36,473 bases of DNA from Herbinix sp. (GCA_029239365.1 JAQZBA010000006.1:1-36473), one strand, 5' to 3'; counted from the first letter of the stretch, positions 26,199 to 33,983 are shown. Notes: a model not told the origin generated them from the sequence alone. Translations and numbers: made by a program.

Positions 26199-26249
26199 AG
26201 CTCCCTAGTAGGACGCCGGTGTTATAACCGTCTTCCTCCTAGGGAGCTT
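26199..26249. terminator. Second hairpin in the convergent gap
   Basis: AAGCTCCCTAG (26199-26209) is the reverse complement of CTAGGGAGCTT (26239-26249). It is followed rightward by CTTAGTCTCT and leftward by TATG. It lies between the ABC exporter pair and the convergent LytTR operon and could end both transcripts. Confidence 0.6.
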
Positions 26250-26303
26250 CTTAGTCTCTCTCCGCTTAAGATCTTAACTTATCCTGGAAATCTTATGATA
26301 ATG

Positions 26304-26741
26304 TTACTCTTCTTTCTTCTCGTCCGGATATTTACTACGAAGCCTTTGATTTATATGATCCGCTGTTCTTTTCTCATGATTGAACATGGCTAAGTTGACA
26401 CTGATATATACTGCTGCCACAAGAAATATCATTGATACTACTTGCACTAAATTGGTAGGATCAATCCAATGACATAGGATCGCAACACCCAATACGATAA
26501 CATTAATATAAGTATAATGAAGAACAAGACGTACTTTCATCTGCTTCTTGCTAATCTCTCGTTTTGAATAAAAGAACAATATCCCACAAGAAGTAATGGC
26601 TGACATTATGATTACCTGCCATACTATAGTGATTGGAAAGGTCAAGCCCGGCCAAAAGATGGTAATAAATATCGCTGTGCTAAGGATACTTCCTGATAAG
26701 ACATAAAAAAAGGTCCTTATTATCTTTTTTAACCAATTCAT
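26304..26741 (-). CDS. DUF3021 membrane protein
   Basis: This 145-residue protein has four predicted membrane helices (about 8-32, 36-56, 70-92 and 98-118 from the ATG) and a charged C-terminal tail, as in the DUF3021 family. These proteins are typically encoded right after a LytTR-domain regulator and are thought to act as its membrane partner, possibly as an inhibitor or signal sensor. The ATG at 26741 is preferred over an upstream GTG because that GTG falls in the AGGAGG site, which also overlaps the stop of the LytTR gene. It is the last gene of the four-gene leftward operon. Confidence 0.85.
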   Translation of the reverse strand: MNWLKKIIRTFFYVLSGSILSTAIFITIFWPGLTFPITIVWQVIIMSAITSCGILFFYSKREISKKQMKVRLVLHYTYINVIVLGVAILCHWIDPTNLVQVVSMIFLVAAVYISVNLAMFNHEKRTADHINQRLRSKYPDEKKEE

Positions 26742-26753
26742 ATCTGCCACCTC

Positions 26754-27191
26754 CTACATTCCAAGCTTTTTCTTTAGTTCCGGTACATATTGTCTGGATA
26801 TTACAACCATTTCACCATTGAATAATTGTGCTTCGAACCTCCCTGAATAAGCCGGACTGATACTTTTAATTTTTGATGCGTTTAATATTATAGATTTGGA
26901 GGCACGGAAAAAGTCCGTATTCTTAAAATCCTCTTCAATCTCATACAGCTTCTGTTTTGTTTCATAGACGTTCTGCTTACAATAAAGGAATACTTTATTG
27001 TCCACTCCCTCAAAATAGTATACACTTGCCGGGTCAATCACAATGATGTTACCATCCTTAATTCCCGTCAGCTTCTTCTGTCCTTGTTTCAACTCTGCGA
27101 TCAGCTTCAAGATATTATCATTCAACTCCTTGCAGCGGAAGATAATCTGGTCTTCTTCGCCTGGGCTGCATTCTTCAATAATTATCTTCAT
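26754..27191 (-). CDS. LytTR-domain DNA-binding regulator
   Basis: This 145-residue protein lacks a receiver domain. Residues about 45-145 form a LytTR beta-fold DNA-binding domain: ILVID-type strands around NIIVIDPASVYYFEGVDNKVFLY, then FFRASKSIILNASKI and VVISRQYVPELKKKL. LytTR proteins bind pairs of roughly 9-bp direct repeats. AGGAG lies 5 bases before the ATG. The gene sits 8 bases after the permease and overlaps the ribosome site of the DUF3021 gene, so it is translated from the ABC operon it probably controls. The direct repeats at 29168-29199 are its likely target. Confidence 0.92.
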   Translation of the reverse strand: MKIIIEECSPGEEDQIIFRCKELNDNILKLIAELKQGQKKLTGIKDGNIIVIDPASVYYFEGVDNKVFLYCKQNVYETKQKLYEIEEDFKNTDFFRASKSIILNASKIKSISPAYSGRFEAQLFNGEMVVISRQYVPELKKKLGM

Positions 27192-27199
27192 AGGATCTC

Positions 27200-28111
27200 C
27201 TATCTGCTCATTACATTTCGCTTTCTTTGTAGTAACGCTGCTATTCCTATGAAGATTATACCACTAATTACCAAAAATGCTATCTTAATTGTTGTAGAGA
27301 TCGCCTCTCCCTCATATAAGATTGTAATTCCCATATATTCCTTATAACCATTCATTAACTCTTCTGGACAATTGGTAAAGGTCTTCGCCAGTATATCCTT
27401 TGTTAGCAAGTCACGCATAAAGGAGCAGCCATGTAGCAGCGGAAAGCATTTCAGCACATTTTGCACCCGCTCCGGAAGCATTCCCATAGGAAGATAGATT
27501 CCCGCAATAAATCCCACCAGTGTTCCAATGATCGTACTTAATCCGCCAAATGCACTCTGGCTATGAACAAAGTTAGCAATTAGGAACACCATCGTTGCTG
27601 AGGTAAATACATTTAACACAATATAGAGGAATACCTTGCCAAGTATCGCTATCGGTAACATGATCCCACCTGTAGCCACGATATAAGCTTCTCCGATGAT
27701 AATGGTGAGACTGCACATAATAATTCCCATAGCAATTGCTGCGATAATATAGCTAAACACGAAAATCCAACGACTTACCGGCGCCACATAGAAGCTGGAT
27801 AGTCTTTTCTGAGCTTCATCCTCAACCATAATACCAACCATGGACAGTGTAATCGTGATGGAGTTCACTACTACGATACCTGCTAAAGTCCAAAGCATTA
27901 CAAGCTGCTCTGCATTCGAGCGATCAAGTACCGTATCTCTCTCTCCGCCGTATTCATTCAACAGGTTAAGAACACTATCGGCATTCATCTTGCCGAGGAA
28001 AACCACCATAAGTCCAATAATAATCAACATAGATAATAATGAGAAGAATATATTGGAACGATCTCTGGTATAAACTAATATATTTCGTTTGACTAATCTA
28101 AATAATAACAT
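27200..28111 (-). CDS. ABC-2 type transporter permease
   Basis: This 303-residue integral membrane protein begins MLLFRLVKRNILVYTRDRSN, the usual cytosolic start of ABC-2 permeases, and has about six membrane helices with an extracellular loop near residues 45-75 and another near 220-265. It should pair with the upstream ATPase to export a drug or peptide, as do many LytTR-linked ABC-2 systems. AGGAGG lies 9 bases before the ATG. The ATPase stop is 15 bases upstream. Confidence 0.92.
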   Translation of the reverse strand: MLLFRLVKRNILVYTRDRSNIFFSLLSMLIIIGLMVVFLGKMNADSVLNLLNEYGGERDTVLDRSNAEQLVMLWTLAGIVVVNSITITLSMVGIMVEDEAQKRLSSFYVAPVSRWIFVFSYIIAAIAMGIIMCSLTIIIGEAYIVATGGIMLPIAILGKVFLYIVLNVFTSATMVFLIANFVHSQSAFGGLSTIIGTLVGFIAGIYLPMGMLPERVQNVLKCFPLLHGCSFMRDLLTKDILAKTFTNCPEELMNGYKEYMGITILYEGEAISTTIKIAFLVISGIIFIGIAALLQRKRNVMSR

Positions 28112-28126
28112 TTTATATTACCTCCT

Positions 28127-29035
28127 CTATAAGCTCTTTCCTGTGATATTTAGGAATACATCATCCATGGTTCCTTGGATTAGTTCAAAGGATTTTAGTT
28201 TATCCTTTACTTTGTTCAGTAGCTCTAAGCCGTACATAGAATCCGGGATGATAACTCGGATATGATTACTTCTATTCTCGAAGGAGAGCTTTTCCTCCTG
28301 CAACTGCTTAGCCATCTCATCCTTATCCTCCGGCACCAGCTTCAGGATATCCTGGGCATGCAGCTGCTTCAGTTCGGAAGGTGTTCCATTTGCCACAAGC
28401 TTGCCTGCCTCCATGATGGAGATGTACCCCGCTTTGGCTGCTTCCTCCATGTAGTGTGTTGTCAGGAATACAGTCATACTGTCTTCCTTTCTCAACCTCT
28501 CTACACTCTCCCAAACATTCTGCCTGGTCTGAGGATCCAATCCGGTCGTAGGCTCATCTAGGAATAATAACTCCGGCCGATTCATTAATGCCTTCGCTAT
28601 CTCACAGCGTCTCTTCTGTCCACCGGATAGCTTCCTGAATTGTCTGTTCAACACATCCCCTATATCAAGAATATCACAGACGTAATCAAGATTCTTATGG
28701 ATGGAGCTTGTGCGGCTGTCATAGAGAGATGCTCTTGTAATCAAGTTCTCCTTAATCGTTAACCGGTTATCCAAAGTATTATCCTGGAATACTACCCCGA
28801 TTTTACTACGAATCTTTTGATCCTCTTTTCCTAACTTATATCCACACACATATGCTTCACCTTCGGTACTGCCGAGTAAGGTGCACAGTATATTGATCGT
28901 TGTAGATTTACCAGCTCCATTTACACCGAGAAATCCATAAAGTTGCCCCTTCTTCACCCTGAAGCTGATGTCATCCACTGCTTTTACCTCAGTGAACTGC
29001 TTCCGTAGATTTTTTACTATTATGATATCCTCCAT
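28127..29035 (-). CDS. ABC transporter ATP-binding protein (ABC-2 drug type)
   Basis: This 302-residue cytosolic ATPase has Walker A GVNGAGKST, Q-loop VVFQDN, signature LSGGQKRRCEIAKAL and Walker B LLFLDEPTTGLD, followed by FLTTHYMEEA, the pattern of DrrA/CcmA-type exporters. A C-terminal domain of about 80 residues (VPEDKDEMAKQLQEE onward) is also as in DrrA. The ATG at 29035 has GGGAG 5 bases upstream. A longer in-frame start at 29065 lacks a site. First gene of the operon ATPase-permease-LytTR-DUF3021. Its upstream region holds the candidate LytTR operator. Confidence 0.94.
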   Translation of the reverse strand: MEDIIIVKNLRKQFTEVKAVDDISFRVKKGQLYGFLGVNGAGKSTTINILCTLLGSTEGEAYVCGYKLGKEDQKIRSKIGVVFQDNTLDNRLTIKENLITRASLYDSRTSSIHKNLDYVCDILDIGDVLNRQFRKLSGGQKRRCEIAKALMNRPELLFLDEPTTGLDPQTRQNVWESVERLRKEDSMTVFLTTHYMEEAAKAGYISIMEAGKLVANGTPSELKQLHAQDILKLVPEDKDEMAKQLQEEKLSFENRSNHIRVIIPDSMYGLELLNKVKDKLKSFELIQGTMDDVFLNITGKSL

Positions 29036-29127
29036 ATTACTCCCTACCTTTCTATCTCTTATCATCTTATAATCAGGCTTATTGAGCCTTAATCAATGGC
29101 CAATTCCTTGTGCCCTCTGTTGTTATG

Positions 29128-29156
29128 AGTGTATTCCGGATGGGAAATTAATGCAA
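29128..29156 (-). promoter_or_regulatory. Candidate promoter of the LytTR ABC operon
   Basis: On the minus strand TTGCAT (29156-29151), a 17-base spacer and TACACT (29133-29128) make a weak sigma-A promoter. The direct repeats end 11 bases upstream of the -35, a common activator position. A second, worse candidate is TTGATT (29096-29091) with TATAAG (29071-29066), which has a 19-base spacer. Confidence 0.4.
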
Positions 29157-29167
29157 TAGCATCGGAT

Positions 29168-29199
29168 GTAAGTTGCAATTATGAAAAGGTAAGTTGCAA
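29168..29199. promoter_or_regulatory. Direct-repeat LytTR operator candidate
   Basis: GTAAGTTGCAA occurs twice exactly, at 29168-29178 and 29189-29199. The 21-bp phase is two helical turns, the spacing typical of LytTR regulators such as AgrA and ComE. TAAGTT fits the first six positions of the AgrA-like 9-mer. It lies between the LytTR operon and the divergent DJ-1 operon. Confidence 0.65.
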
Positions 29200-29208
29200 A
29201 AATACAGC

Positions 29209-29237
29209 TTAAGTGAACTCTCAAAACTACCTATAAT
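29209..29237 (+). promoter_or_regulatory. Candidate promoter of the DJ-1 operon
   Basis: TATAAT (29232-29237) is preceded at 17 bases by a poor -35, TTAAGT (29209-29214). A weak -35 just beside the direct repeats (ending 29199) would fit an activated promoter. If used, the leader to the DJ-1 ATG is about 205 bases long. Confidence 0.35.
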
Positions 29238-29286
29238 TTGTAATTATCGTAAATTAGTGGTATCCATTTTCCACTATATCCTTTAT

Positions 29287-29400
29287 GATTAACATAGTGA
29301 GCATAATGCAAGCTTGCTTGTAAGTATGCGATCGGAGTGAACGATCATGAATACGCTCTATATTCATGATATAGTGATTAACGTAGTGAGCATACTGCAA
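29287..29400. repeat. Direct-repeat and hairpin leader before the DJ-1 gene
   Basis: A 25-bp segment at 29287-29311 recurs at 29376-29400 with two mismatches, sharing GATTAAC and TAGTGAGCATA. Between them lie GATCG/CGATC and the perfect stem ATCATGAATA (29344-29353) with TATTCATGAT (29361-29370). The palindrome GCAAGCTTGC lies at 29308-29317. The whole could be a structured 5' leader RNA or an old duplication. Confidence 0.6.
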
Positions 29401-29448
29401 ATTAAAGTTTTCACCCATAAAAGTTGGATTCATAGGAGGGCGAGTCAC

Positions 29449-30021
29449 ATGAAAGTATTGTTGCTATTAGCCAAAGGCTTCGAAACAATGGAGTTTAGCG
29501 TCTTTGTTGATGTGTTGGGATGGGCCAGAAATGACTTTGGATGCCAGATAGAGGTTGATACCTGTGGTTTTCAGAAAGAAGTAATCAGTACCTTTCATAT
29601 TCCGGTACTCGTAGATAAGACTTTAGATGAAATCAATTGCCATGAATATGATGCGCTGGCTATTCCCGGTGGCTTCGAAGAATTCGGCTTCTATGAGGAC
29701 GCCTACGATGAACGGTTTCTCCATCTGATACGGGAATTTGACAGGCAGCATAAGATCATCGCTACCATCTGTGTTGCTGCCTTACCCTTGGGCAAAAGCG
29801 GAGTTCTAAAGAACCGACGGGCAACCACCTATCACCTGAGAGACGGCTACCGTCAAAAGCAATTAGCACAATTTCAAGTTGATGAACCTATCGTAATCGA
29901 TCATAATATTATCACCTCCTACTGTCCTCAGACAGCTCCTGACGTAGCCTTTCAGTTGTTGGAGATGTTAACCTCAACGGACCAGATGGAAGCTGTAAAG
30001 AAAGCGATGGGGTTTAAATGA
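29449..30021 (+). CDS. DJ-1/PfpI family protein
   Basis: This 190-residue cytosolic protein has the flavodoxin-like DJ-1/PfpI fold: KVLLLLAKGFETMEFSVFVDVL at the start (Glu12 in the conserved position), AIPGGFEEFGFYE in the middle and the nucleophile elbow ATICVAAL with Cys108, then TTYHL. Family members act as glyoxalases, deglycases, amidases or chaperones, and the activity here cannot be assigned. It groups with the YajL/ThiJ-like set by length. An upstream in-frame ATG at 29347 has no ribosome site, while AGGAGG precedes the ATG at 29449. Its stop overlaps the next start as ATGA, so the genes are translationally coupled. Confidence 0.88.
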   Translation: MKVLLLLAKGFETMEFSVFVDVLGWARNDFGCQIEVDTCGFQKEVISTFHIPVLVDKTLDEINCHEYDALAIPGGFEEFGFYEDAYDERFLHLIREFDRQHKIIATICVAALPLGKSGVLKNRRATTYHLRDGYRQKQLAQFQVDEPIVIDHNIITSYCPQTAPDVAFQLLEMLTSTDQMEAVKKAMGFK

Positions 30022-30854
30022 CTATGAAGAATCTAATACGACTTACAGATTATTCAATTAATGATATAACTAATATCTTTACAATAGCAGATCGCATATC
30101 ACAAGGTGAATTCAAGGATTTCTTAACAGATAGTACGATATTATTATTCTTTCCTGCTGCGAGTATAAGAACAAGAGTAACCTTTGAAAAAGGAATTCAG
30201 CAACTGGGTGGAAATACGATTCTTTTTCCAAGTGACGCCTTGGACAAAAAGGAAGCTATTAAAGATGTCATCGGCTATCTTAATAATTGGGCCGATGGAA
30301 TTATTGTTCGACATAATGATATTACTAAGCTTGATGAAATGGCAAGGCATTCAACCGTTCCCGTGATTAATGCTATGACCGGCGTCAATCACCCCTGTGA
30401 GGTGCTATCTGATTTATATTCCTTGTCAAAACGAAGAACAGATTATCTGGAGGCAAAGTATTTATTTATCGGTGAAAAGGGAAATATCGGATTAGCCTGG
30501 CAGGAAGCCTCTAAAGTTCTTGGGTTTTCGTTAACACAAAGTTGCCCTGTAGGTTATGAAATGGATCATATCCCGGTAGAGTATGATATTCATAAAGCAG
30601 TTCAGGGTAAGGACATAATTCTAACAGATTCCCTAAGAAAAGAGATGATCAAAGACTTTAATAATTATCAGGTAACGCTTACTTTGCTTGATAAAGCCAA
30701 TCCCAATGTACTTTTTAATCCATGCCCTCCCTTCTTCCGAGGAGAAGAGGTAACAGATGAGGTAATACAAAGCGAATATTTTGTTGGTTATCAATTTAAG
30801 AGTACACTAATAGAGATTCAACAAGCAATTATTATTTATAATATGATGAGCTAA
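30018..30854 (+). CDS. Ornithine carbamoyltransferase-like protein, altered motifs
   Basis: This 278-residue protein has the aspartate/ornithine transcarbamylase fold. The carbamoyl-phosphate motif S-T-R-T-R reads SIRTR (49-53), the HPCQ motif reads HPCE (125-128), and RGEEVTDEV (241-249) is exactly as in ornithine transcarbamylase. However, the ornithine-binding VSMG segment is replaced by SLRKEM (205-210), and the usual HCLP before RGEEV reads NPCPP (234-238). It is also about 40 residues shorter than a normal OTCase. The carbamoyl-phosphate half is largely kept and the second-substrate half is changed, so another acceptor or a non-enzymatic role is likely. It is the middle gene of a trio with DJ-1 and Nudix proteins, and its ATG overlaps the upstream stop. 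Confidence 0.75.
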   Translation: MTMKNLIRLTDYSINDITNIFTIADRISQGEFKDFLTDSTILLFFPAASIRTRVTFEKGIQQLGGNTILFPSDALDKKEAIKDVIGYLNNWADGIIVRHNDITKLDEMARHSTVPVINAMTGVNHPCEVLSDLYSLSKRRTDYLEAKYLFIGEKGNIGLAWQEASKVLGFSLTQSCPVGYEMDHIPVEYDIHKAVQGKDIILTDSLRKEMIKDFNNYQVTLTLLDKANPNVLFNPCPPFFRGEEVTDEVIQSEYFVGYQFKSTLIEIQQAIIIYNMMS

Positions 30855-30870
30855 TATATTGGAGGCTATT

Positions 30871-31383
30871 ATGAAATTAATCAGAACAATAACAGATCAA
30901 GATTTTCTTGCTTCCAACCTCATGTCAGAAGCCAAGCCAAGAGATACGGTAAGAACCTTATTATTTAATGAAGAAGGCAAAATAGCCGTGATGCATGTCT
31001 CCAGATACCAGCTCTATTCCTTTCCTGGCGGAGGTGTTGAATCAGGGGAAAGTCTAGAAGAGGCCCTTAAGAGAGAAATCCTTGAGGAAACCGGCTGTTG
31101 CTGCGAGATTATTCAGGAATTAGGGTATATCAAAGAAAACCGAGGACTCCTGGACTATACTCAACAGTCTTATTATTATGTCACCCAGAAACTCGGTGAA
31201 GCTCAGAAACCAATATTAACAATTACTGAGGTGAATAACGGAACCAGCTATGCTTGGTATGAGATAAACGAAGTAATGAATTTGCTTATGCTAACTGCAC
31301 ATGAAACCCTGCAGCAGAAATACTTACAGGCGAGAGATCTTGCAGCATTGGAGGAGTACCTTACTATTGTAAAAGGGAATTGA
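30871..31383 (+). CDS. Nudix hydrolase
   Basis: This 170-residue cytosolic enzyme has a perfect Nudix box at 54-76: GGVESGE then REILEETGCC, satisfying G-x5-E-x7-RE-U-x-EE-x-G-U. Nudix enzymes cleave nucleoside-diphosphate-linked compounds, and the substrate cannot be read from the sequence. The ATG at 30871 has TTGGAGG 6 bases upstream. A start 12 bases earlier overlaps that site. It is the third gene of the DJ-1 operon, 16 bases after the transcarbamylase-like gene. Its stop codon lies inside the left arm of a perfect 28-bp inverted repeat. Confidence 0.92.
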   Translation: MKLIRTITDQDFLASNLMSEAKPRDTVRTLLFNEEGKIAVMHVSRYQLYSFPGGGVESGESLEEALKREILEETGCCCEIIQELGYIKENRGLLDYTQQSYYYVTQKLGEAQKPILTITEVNNGTSYAWYEINEVMNLLMLTAHETLQQKYLQARDLAALEEYLTIVKGN

Positions 31384-31432
31384 GCCTGTACCAAGAAGAT
31401 ATGGTATCTTCTTGGTACAGGCTCAATTCCCT
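31374..31432. terminator. Perfect 28-bp hairpin overlapping the Nudix stop codon
   Basis: Bases 31374-31401 are the exact reverse complement of 31405-31432 with only a TGG loop. The left arm includes the last codons and TGA of the Nudix gene. On the minus strand a T-run of four follows, so it may chiefly end the convergent histidine kinase transcript. In the plus direction it would block exonuclease at the very end of the reading frame. Confidence 0.85.
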
Positions 31433-31535
31433 CTGTTATATAGAATCCATAATTATTTTTTGATTAGGGTCCTTGAGATTCAGACTGATGAATCAATTAA
31501 TATAAACCTAATCCTATTACTTCTATCCGTTAAAG

Positions 31536-32963
31536 CTAGAATTTTCTCTTAGGAATAGTAATAATGAAGCTCGAACCTTTCTTAAACTGGGAATGTATCT
31601 TAATCTTACCTGTATGGGCAAGAATAATTAACTTCGCTAAGGATAATCCAAGTCCATGCCCGCTGATATTCTGGTTTCTTACATGATCCGAGCGGTAGAA
31701 GCGATTGAAGATATGGTCAATGTCTTTCTTCGTCATACCGATACCTGTATCCGAAACCGTAATGACACAGTCATCATTCATCTTCTGGCATTTGATCGTA
31801 ATCTCGTCCCCGTCCTTGGAATATTTCACAGCATTATCAATAAAGATACGAATTGCCTGCTTCAGTGCCTGCTTGTCCCCGTAGACAATGACATCCTCCA
31901 TAATTGGATTATTAATGATCCGGTTACCTGCAACCAGCTTGGTCTCCCTCACCATATCCTCAACTAACGGACGCATATTAAAGCGCTTCTTTGTTAATTT
32001 TAATGTCTTCTTATCATGTCTGGATAGGAAGAGAAGCTTCTCTACCAGATCCTGCATCGATCTTGCTTCATTTTGGATCGCTTCAATTGATTCCTGGAGT
32101 ACTTCTTCATTCGTACTACCCCAACGGTTCAACATATTAATGTAGCCTTGGATTACCGCAATGGGAGTACGTAGCTCATGGGATGCATCCGATACAAATT
32201 GCTTCTGGCTCTCATAAGAGGTCTCTATTCGATCCAGCATTGCATTGATGACATTGGCAAGATCCTTTAACTCATTCTTGGTGCCTTCTACATTCAATCG
32301 TTCACTATGAAGATTATTCACGGTCAAGCGATTCGCTGTCGCTGACATTACTCGAATAGGCTCTAAGAGCTTTATGTCACTTCGTTTTCCCTTACGGATA
32401 ATCGACGCAACAATGACAAGATAAAGGAGCAACAGTTTCCATGCAATTGCTATGAAACGTTCATAACTGTCTGTCAGATTGTATTGAAATCTTCCCACAT
32501 AATCCTTGTTCCTCACAGAGAAGTTCCGGTCATCATTAATCACTATGGCGTATCTTGCATTTGTGAGGTCCATATGAATTCCATAGAAGAATTCCGTCGT
32601 CCCCCTTGGTTTATATGCAATATCATCATAGATCTTTTCCATAGAGACTTTATTTTGTATCCTCATAGAAAAACCTTGTGTACTATATGGATTAAGAAGA
32701 TTCTCATCTCCCCGGGCTTCAACACTTTTAATAATATCCTCGGACATCTTCTCATAAGCATCCTTCTCAGATGACATGAAAATCAAGAAGAAACCGAACA
32801 TAAGCAGGACACCATGAGTTACGAACAATTTTAAATATGCCATTGAAATACGAAATGCCATAGAAAGCCGGAAGTTACTTAACCATTCCTCCCGTTTTCT
32901 ACGAAAGGGGAGGACCGTTCTTCGTAGGAACGTTCTTATCGCTTCCAATAATATTTTACTCAT
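31536..32963 (-). CDS. Sensor histidine kinase
   Basis: This 475-residue membrane kinase has a basic N-terminal region of about 40 residues, a membrane helix at about 42-64, an extracellular sensor loop of about 105 residues, a second helix at about 170-190 and a HAMP-like linker (195-245). A HisKA domain follows with the phospho-acceptor His262 in SDASHELRTP. The ATPase domain has IFIDNAVKYS (N box), DTGIGM (G1) and GHGLGLSLAK (G2). The class is that of OmpR-partner kinases. It follows its regulator by 58 bases. I see no ribosome site before the ATG, and a GGCGAAGC/GCTTCGCC hairpin lies in the gap. The ligand is unknown. Confidence 0.95.
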   Translation of the reverse strand: MSKILLEAIRTFLRRTVLPFRRKREEWLSNFRLSMAFRISMAYLKLFVTHGVLLMFGFFLIFMSSEKDAYEKMSEDIIKSVEARGDENLLNPYSTQGFSMRIQNKVSMEKIYDDIAYKPRGTTEFFYGIHMDLTNARYAIVINDDRNFSVRNKDYVGRFQYNLTDSYERFIAIAWKLLLLYLVIVASIIRKGKRSDIKLLEPIRVMSATANRLTVNNLHSERLNVEGTKNELKDLANVINAMLDRIETSYESQKQFVSDASHELRTPIAVIQGYINMLNRWGSTNEEVLQESIEAIQNEARSMQDLVEKLLFLSRHDKKTLKLTKKRFNMRPLVEDMVRETKLVAGNRIINNPIMEDVIVYGDKQALKQAIRIFIDNAVKYSKDGDEITIKCQKMNDDCVITVSDTGIGMTKKDIDHIFNRFYRSDHVRNQNISGHGLGLSLAKLIILAHTGKIKIHSQFKKGSSFIITIPKRKF

Positions 32964-32972
32964 TTATGTTTA

Positions 32973-32997
32973 GGCGAAAGCAAAAGCTTCGCCTTCC
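32973..32997 (-). other. Hairpin between response regulator and kinase genes
   Basis: On the minus strand GGCGAAGC and GCTTTCGCC pair around a short loop just after the regulator stop and 10 bases before the kinase ATG, which lacks a visible ribosome site. It could tune the kinase level or protect the upstream mRNA end. Confidence 0.45.
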
Positions 32998-33021
32998 TCC
33001 CTCTAGTCGGTAATCTGTCAA

Positions 33022-33699
33022 TTAGTCCTTGATAATATAGCCAACACCGCGAACCGTTGAGATTAAGTGGATACCGTATTTCTCATCGATTTTCTGTCTA
33101 AGATAGCGGATATATACATCAACTACATTGGTATCACCGAAGTATTCATAATCCCATACATTATTCAAGAGCTGCTCTCTGGTTAATGCAATATTCTTAT
33201 TGCGCATCATATATTCGATAAGCTCATATTCCTTCTTCGTTAATATTAGTTCTTCCTCACCGTAGAAAGCGCTGTGACTCATAAGATTCAAAGTGACTCC
33301 GCCAATCTGTAGCAGATCCCCCTTCGCCTCAACCGTATGTTTCTTGCGATTTAAAGCTACCCTAATTCTAGCCAGAAGTTCTTCAATCGCAAAAGGCTTA
33401 GTCATATAATCATCCGCGCCGGTATCCAGTCCTGCAACCTTATCCGTTACATCATCCTTCGCAGTGAGCATAATAATCGGAACCTGCGATTCAAGGCGGA
33501 TTCTACGGCATACTTCAATACCATTTAAGCCCGGAAGCATAATATCCAGAATTACCATATCAACATTATCCTTCAATGCCTTCTCAAGTCCTGTTCGTCC
33601 ATCTGCAGCAAGCAATACTTCATAGCCCTCATGCTTTAGCTCCAGCTCCAGAAATCTTCCAATCTTAATCTCATCTTCAACAATTAATATCCTAGCCAC
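33022..33699 (-). CDS. OmpR-family response regulator
   Basis: This 225-residue protein starts at a GTG (33699) preceded by GGAGGG at 7 bases. The upstream in-frame ATG at 33744 gives an extra 15 residues with no family match. The receiver domain (about 1-115) shows VEDE, the phosphorylated Asp52 in VILDIMLPG and the conserved Lys in TKPFA. The C-terminal winged helix (about 125-225) shows LTKKEYELIEYMMRNKN, DTNVVDVYIRYLRQKI and STVRGVGYIIKD. It should bind DNA as a dimer when phosphorylated by the kinase encoded downstream. It is the first gene of the pair. Confidence 0.96.
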   Translation of the reverse strand: MARILIVEDEIKIGRFLELELKHEGYEVLLAADGRTGLEKALKDNVDMVILDIMLPGLNGIEVCRRIRLESQVPIIMLTAKDDVTDKVAGLDTGADDYMTKPFAIEELLARIRVALNRKKHTVEAKGDLLQIGGVTLNLMSHSAFYGEEELILTKKEYELIEYMMRNKNIALTREQLLNNVWDYEYFGDTNVVDVYIRYLRQKIDEKYGIHLISTVRGVGYIIKD

Positions 33700-33983
33700 C
33701 GTATGACCCTCCTCACACCATCTTAACCTATATGCCCCTATCAAAGTTTACACCATGTAATCCCATATACTCTGGTCACACAGGGTAAACATCAGCATCT
33801 TCTATCATTGTATCGGTTACTGCCAATTATTTCAATACATCTATATTAAAATTATATTAGAATACCGGTAGAGAAAGTTCAATCCTCTTCCATTAGAATT
33901 GCTTTCTATATAATTATTTAAAAATACGTGGTTTACCAATGATCTTGTCATAAATAACAAAGGGCATTTGCAGAATAGGTAGT
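33700..33983. other. Intergenic region with no clear signal
   Basis: Upstream of the response regulator I see no confident promoter. A TATAAT on the minus strand at 33856-33851 lacks a good -35. No reading frame looks like a gene. Confidence 0.35.

Noticed and set aside
26304-29035. The LytTR-ABC operon as a bacteriocin biosynthesis cluster
   Set aside because: No precursor peptide, peptidase domain or modification enzyme is visible nearby. It is the common regulator-transporter type.
29254-29448. 64-codon leftward frame upstream of the DJ-1 gene
   Set aside because: It runs through the direct repeats and hairpins, lacks a ribosome site and has no recognisable pattern.
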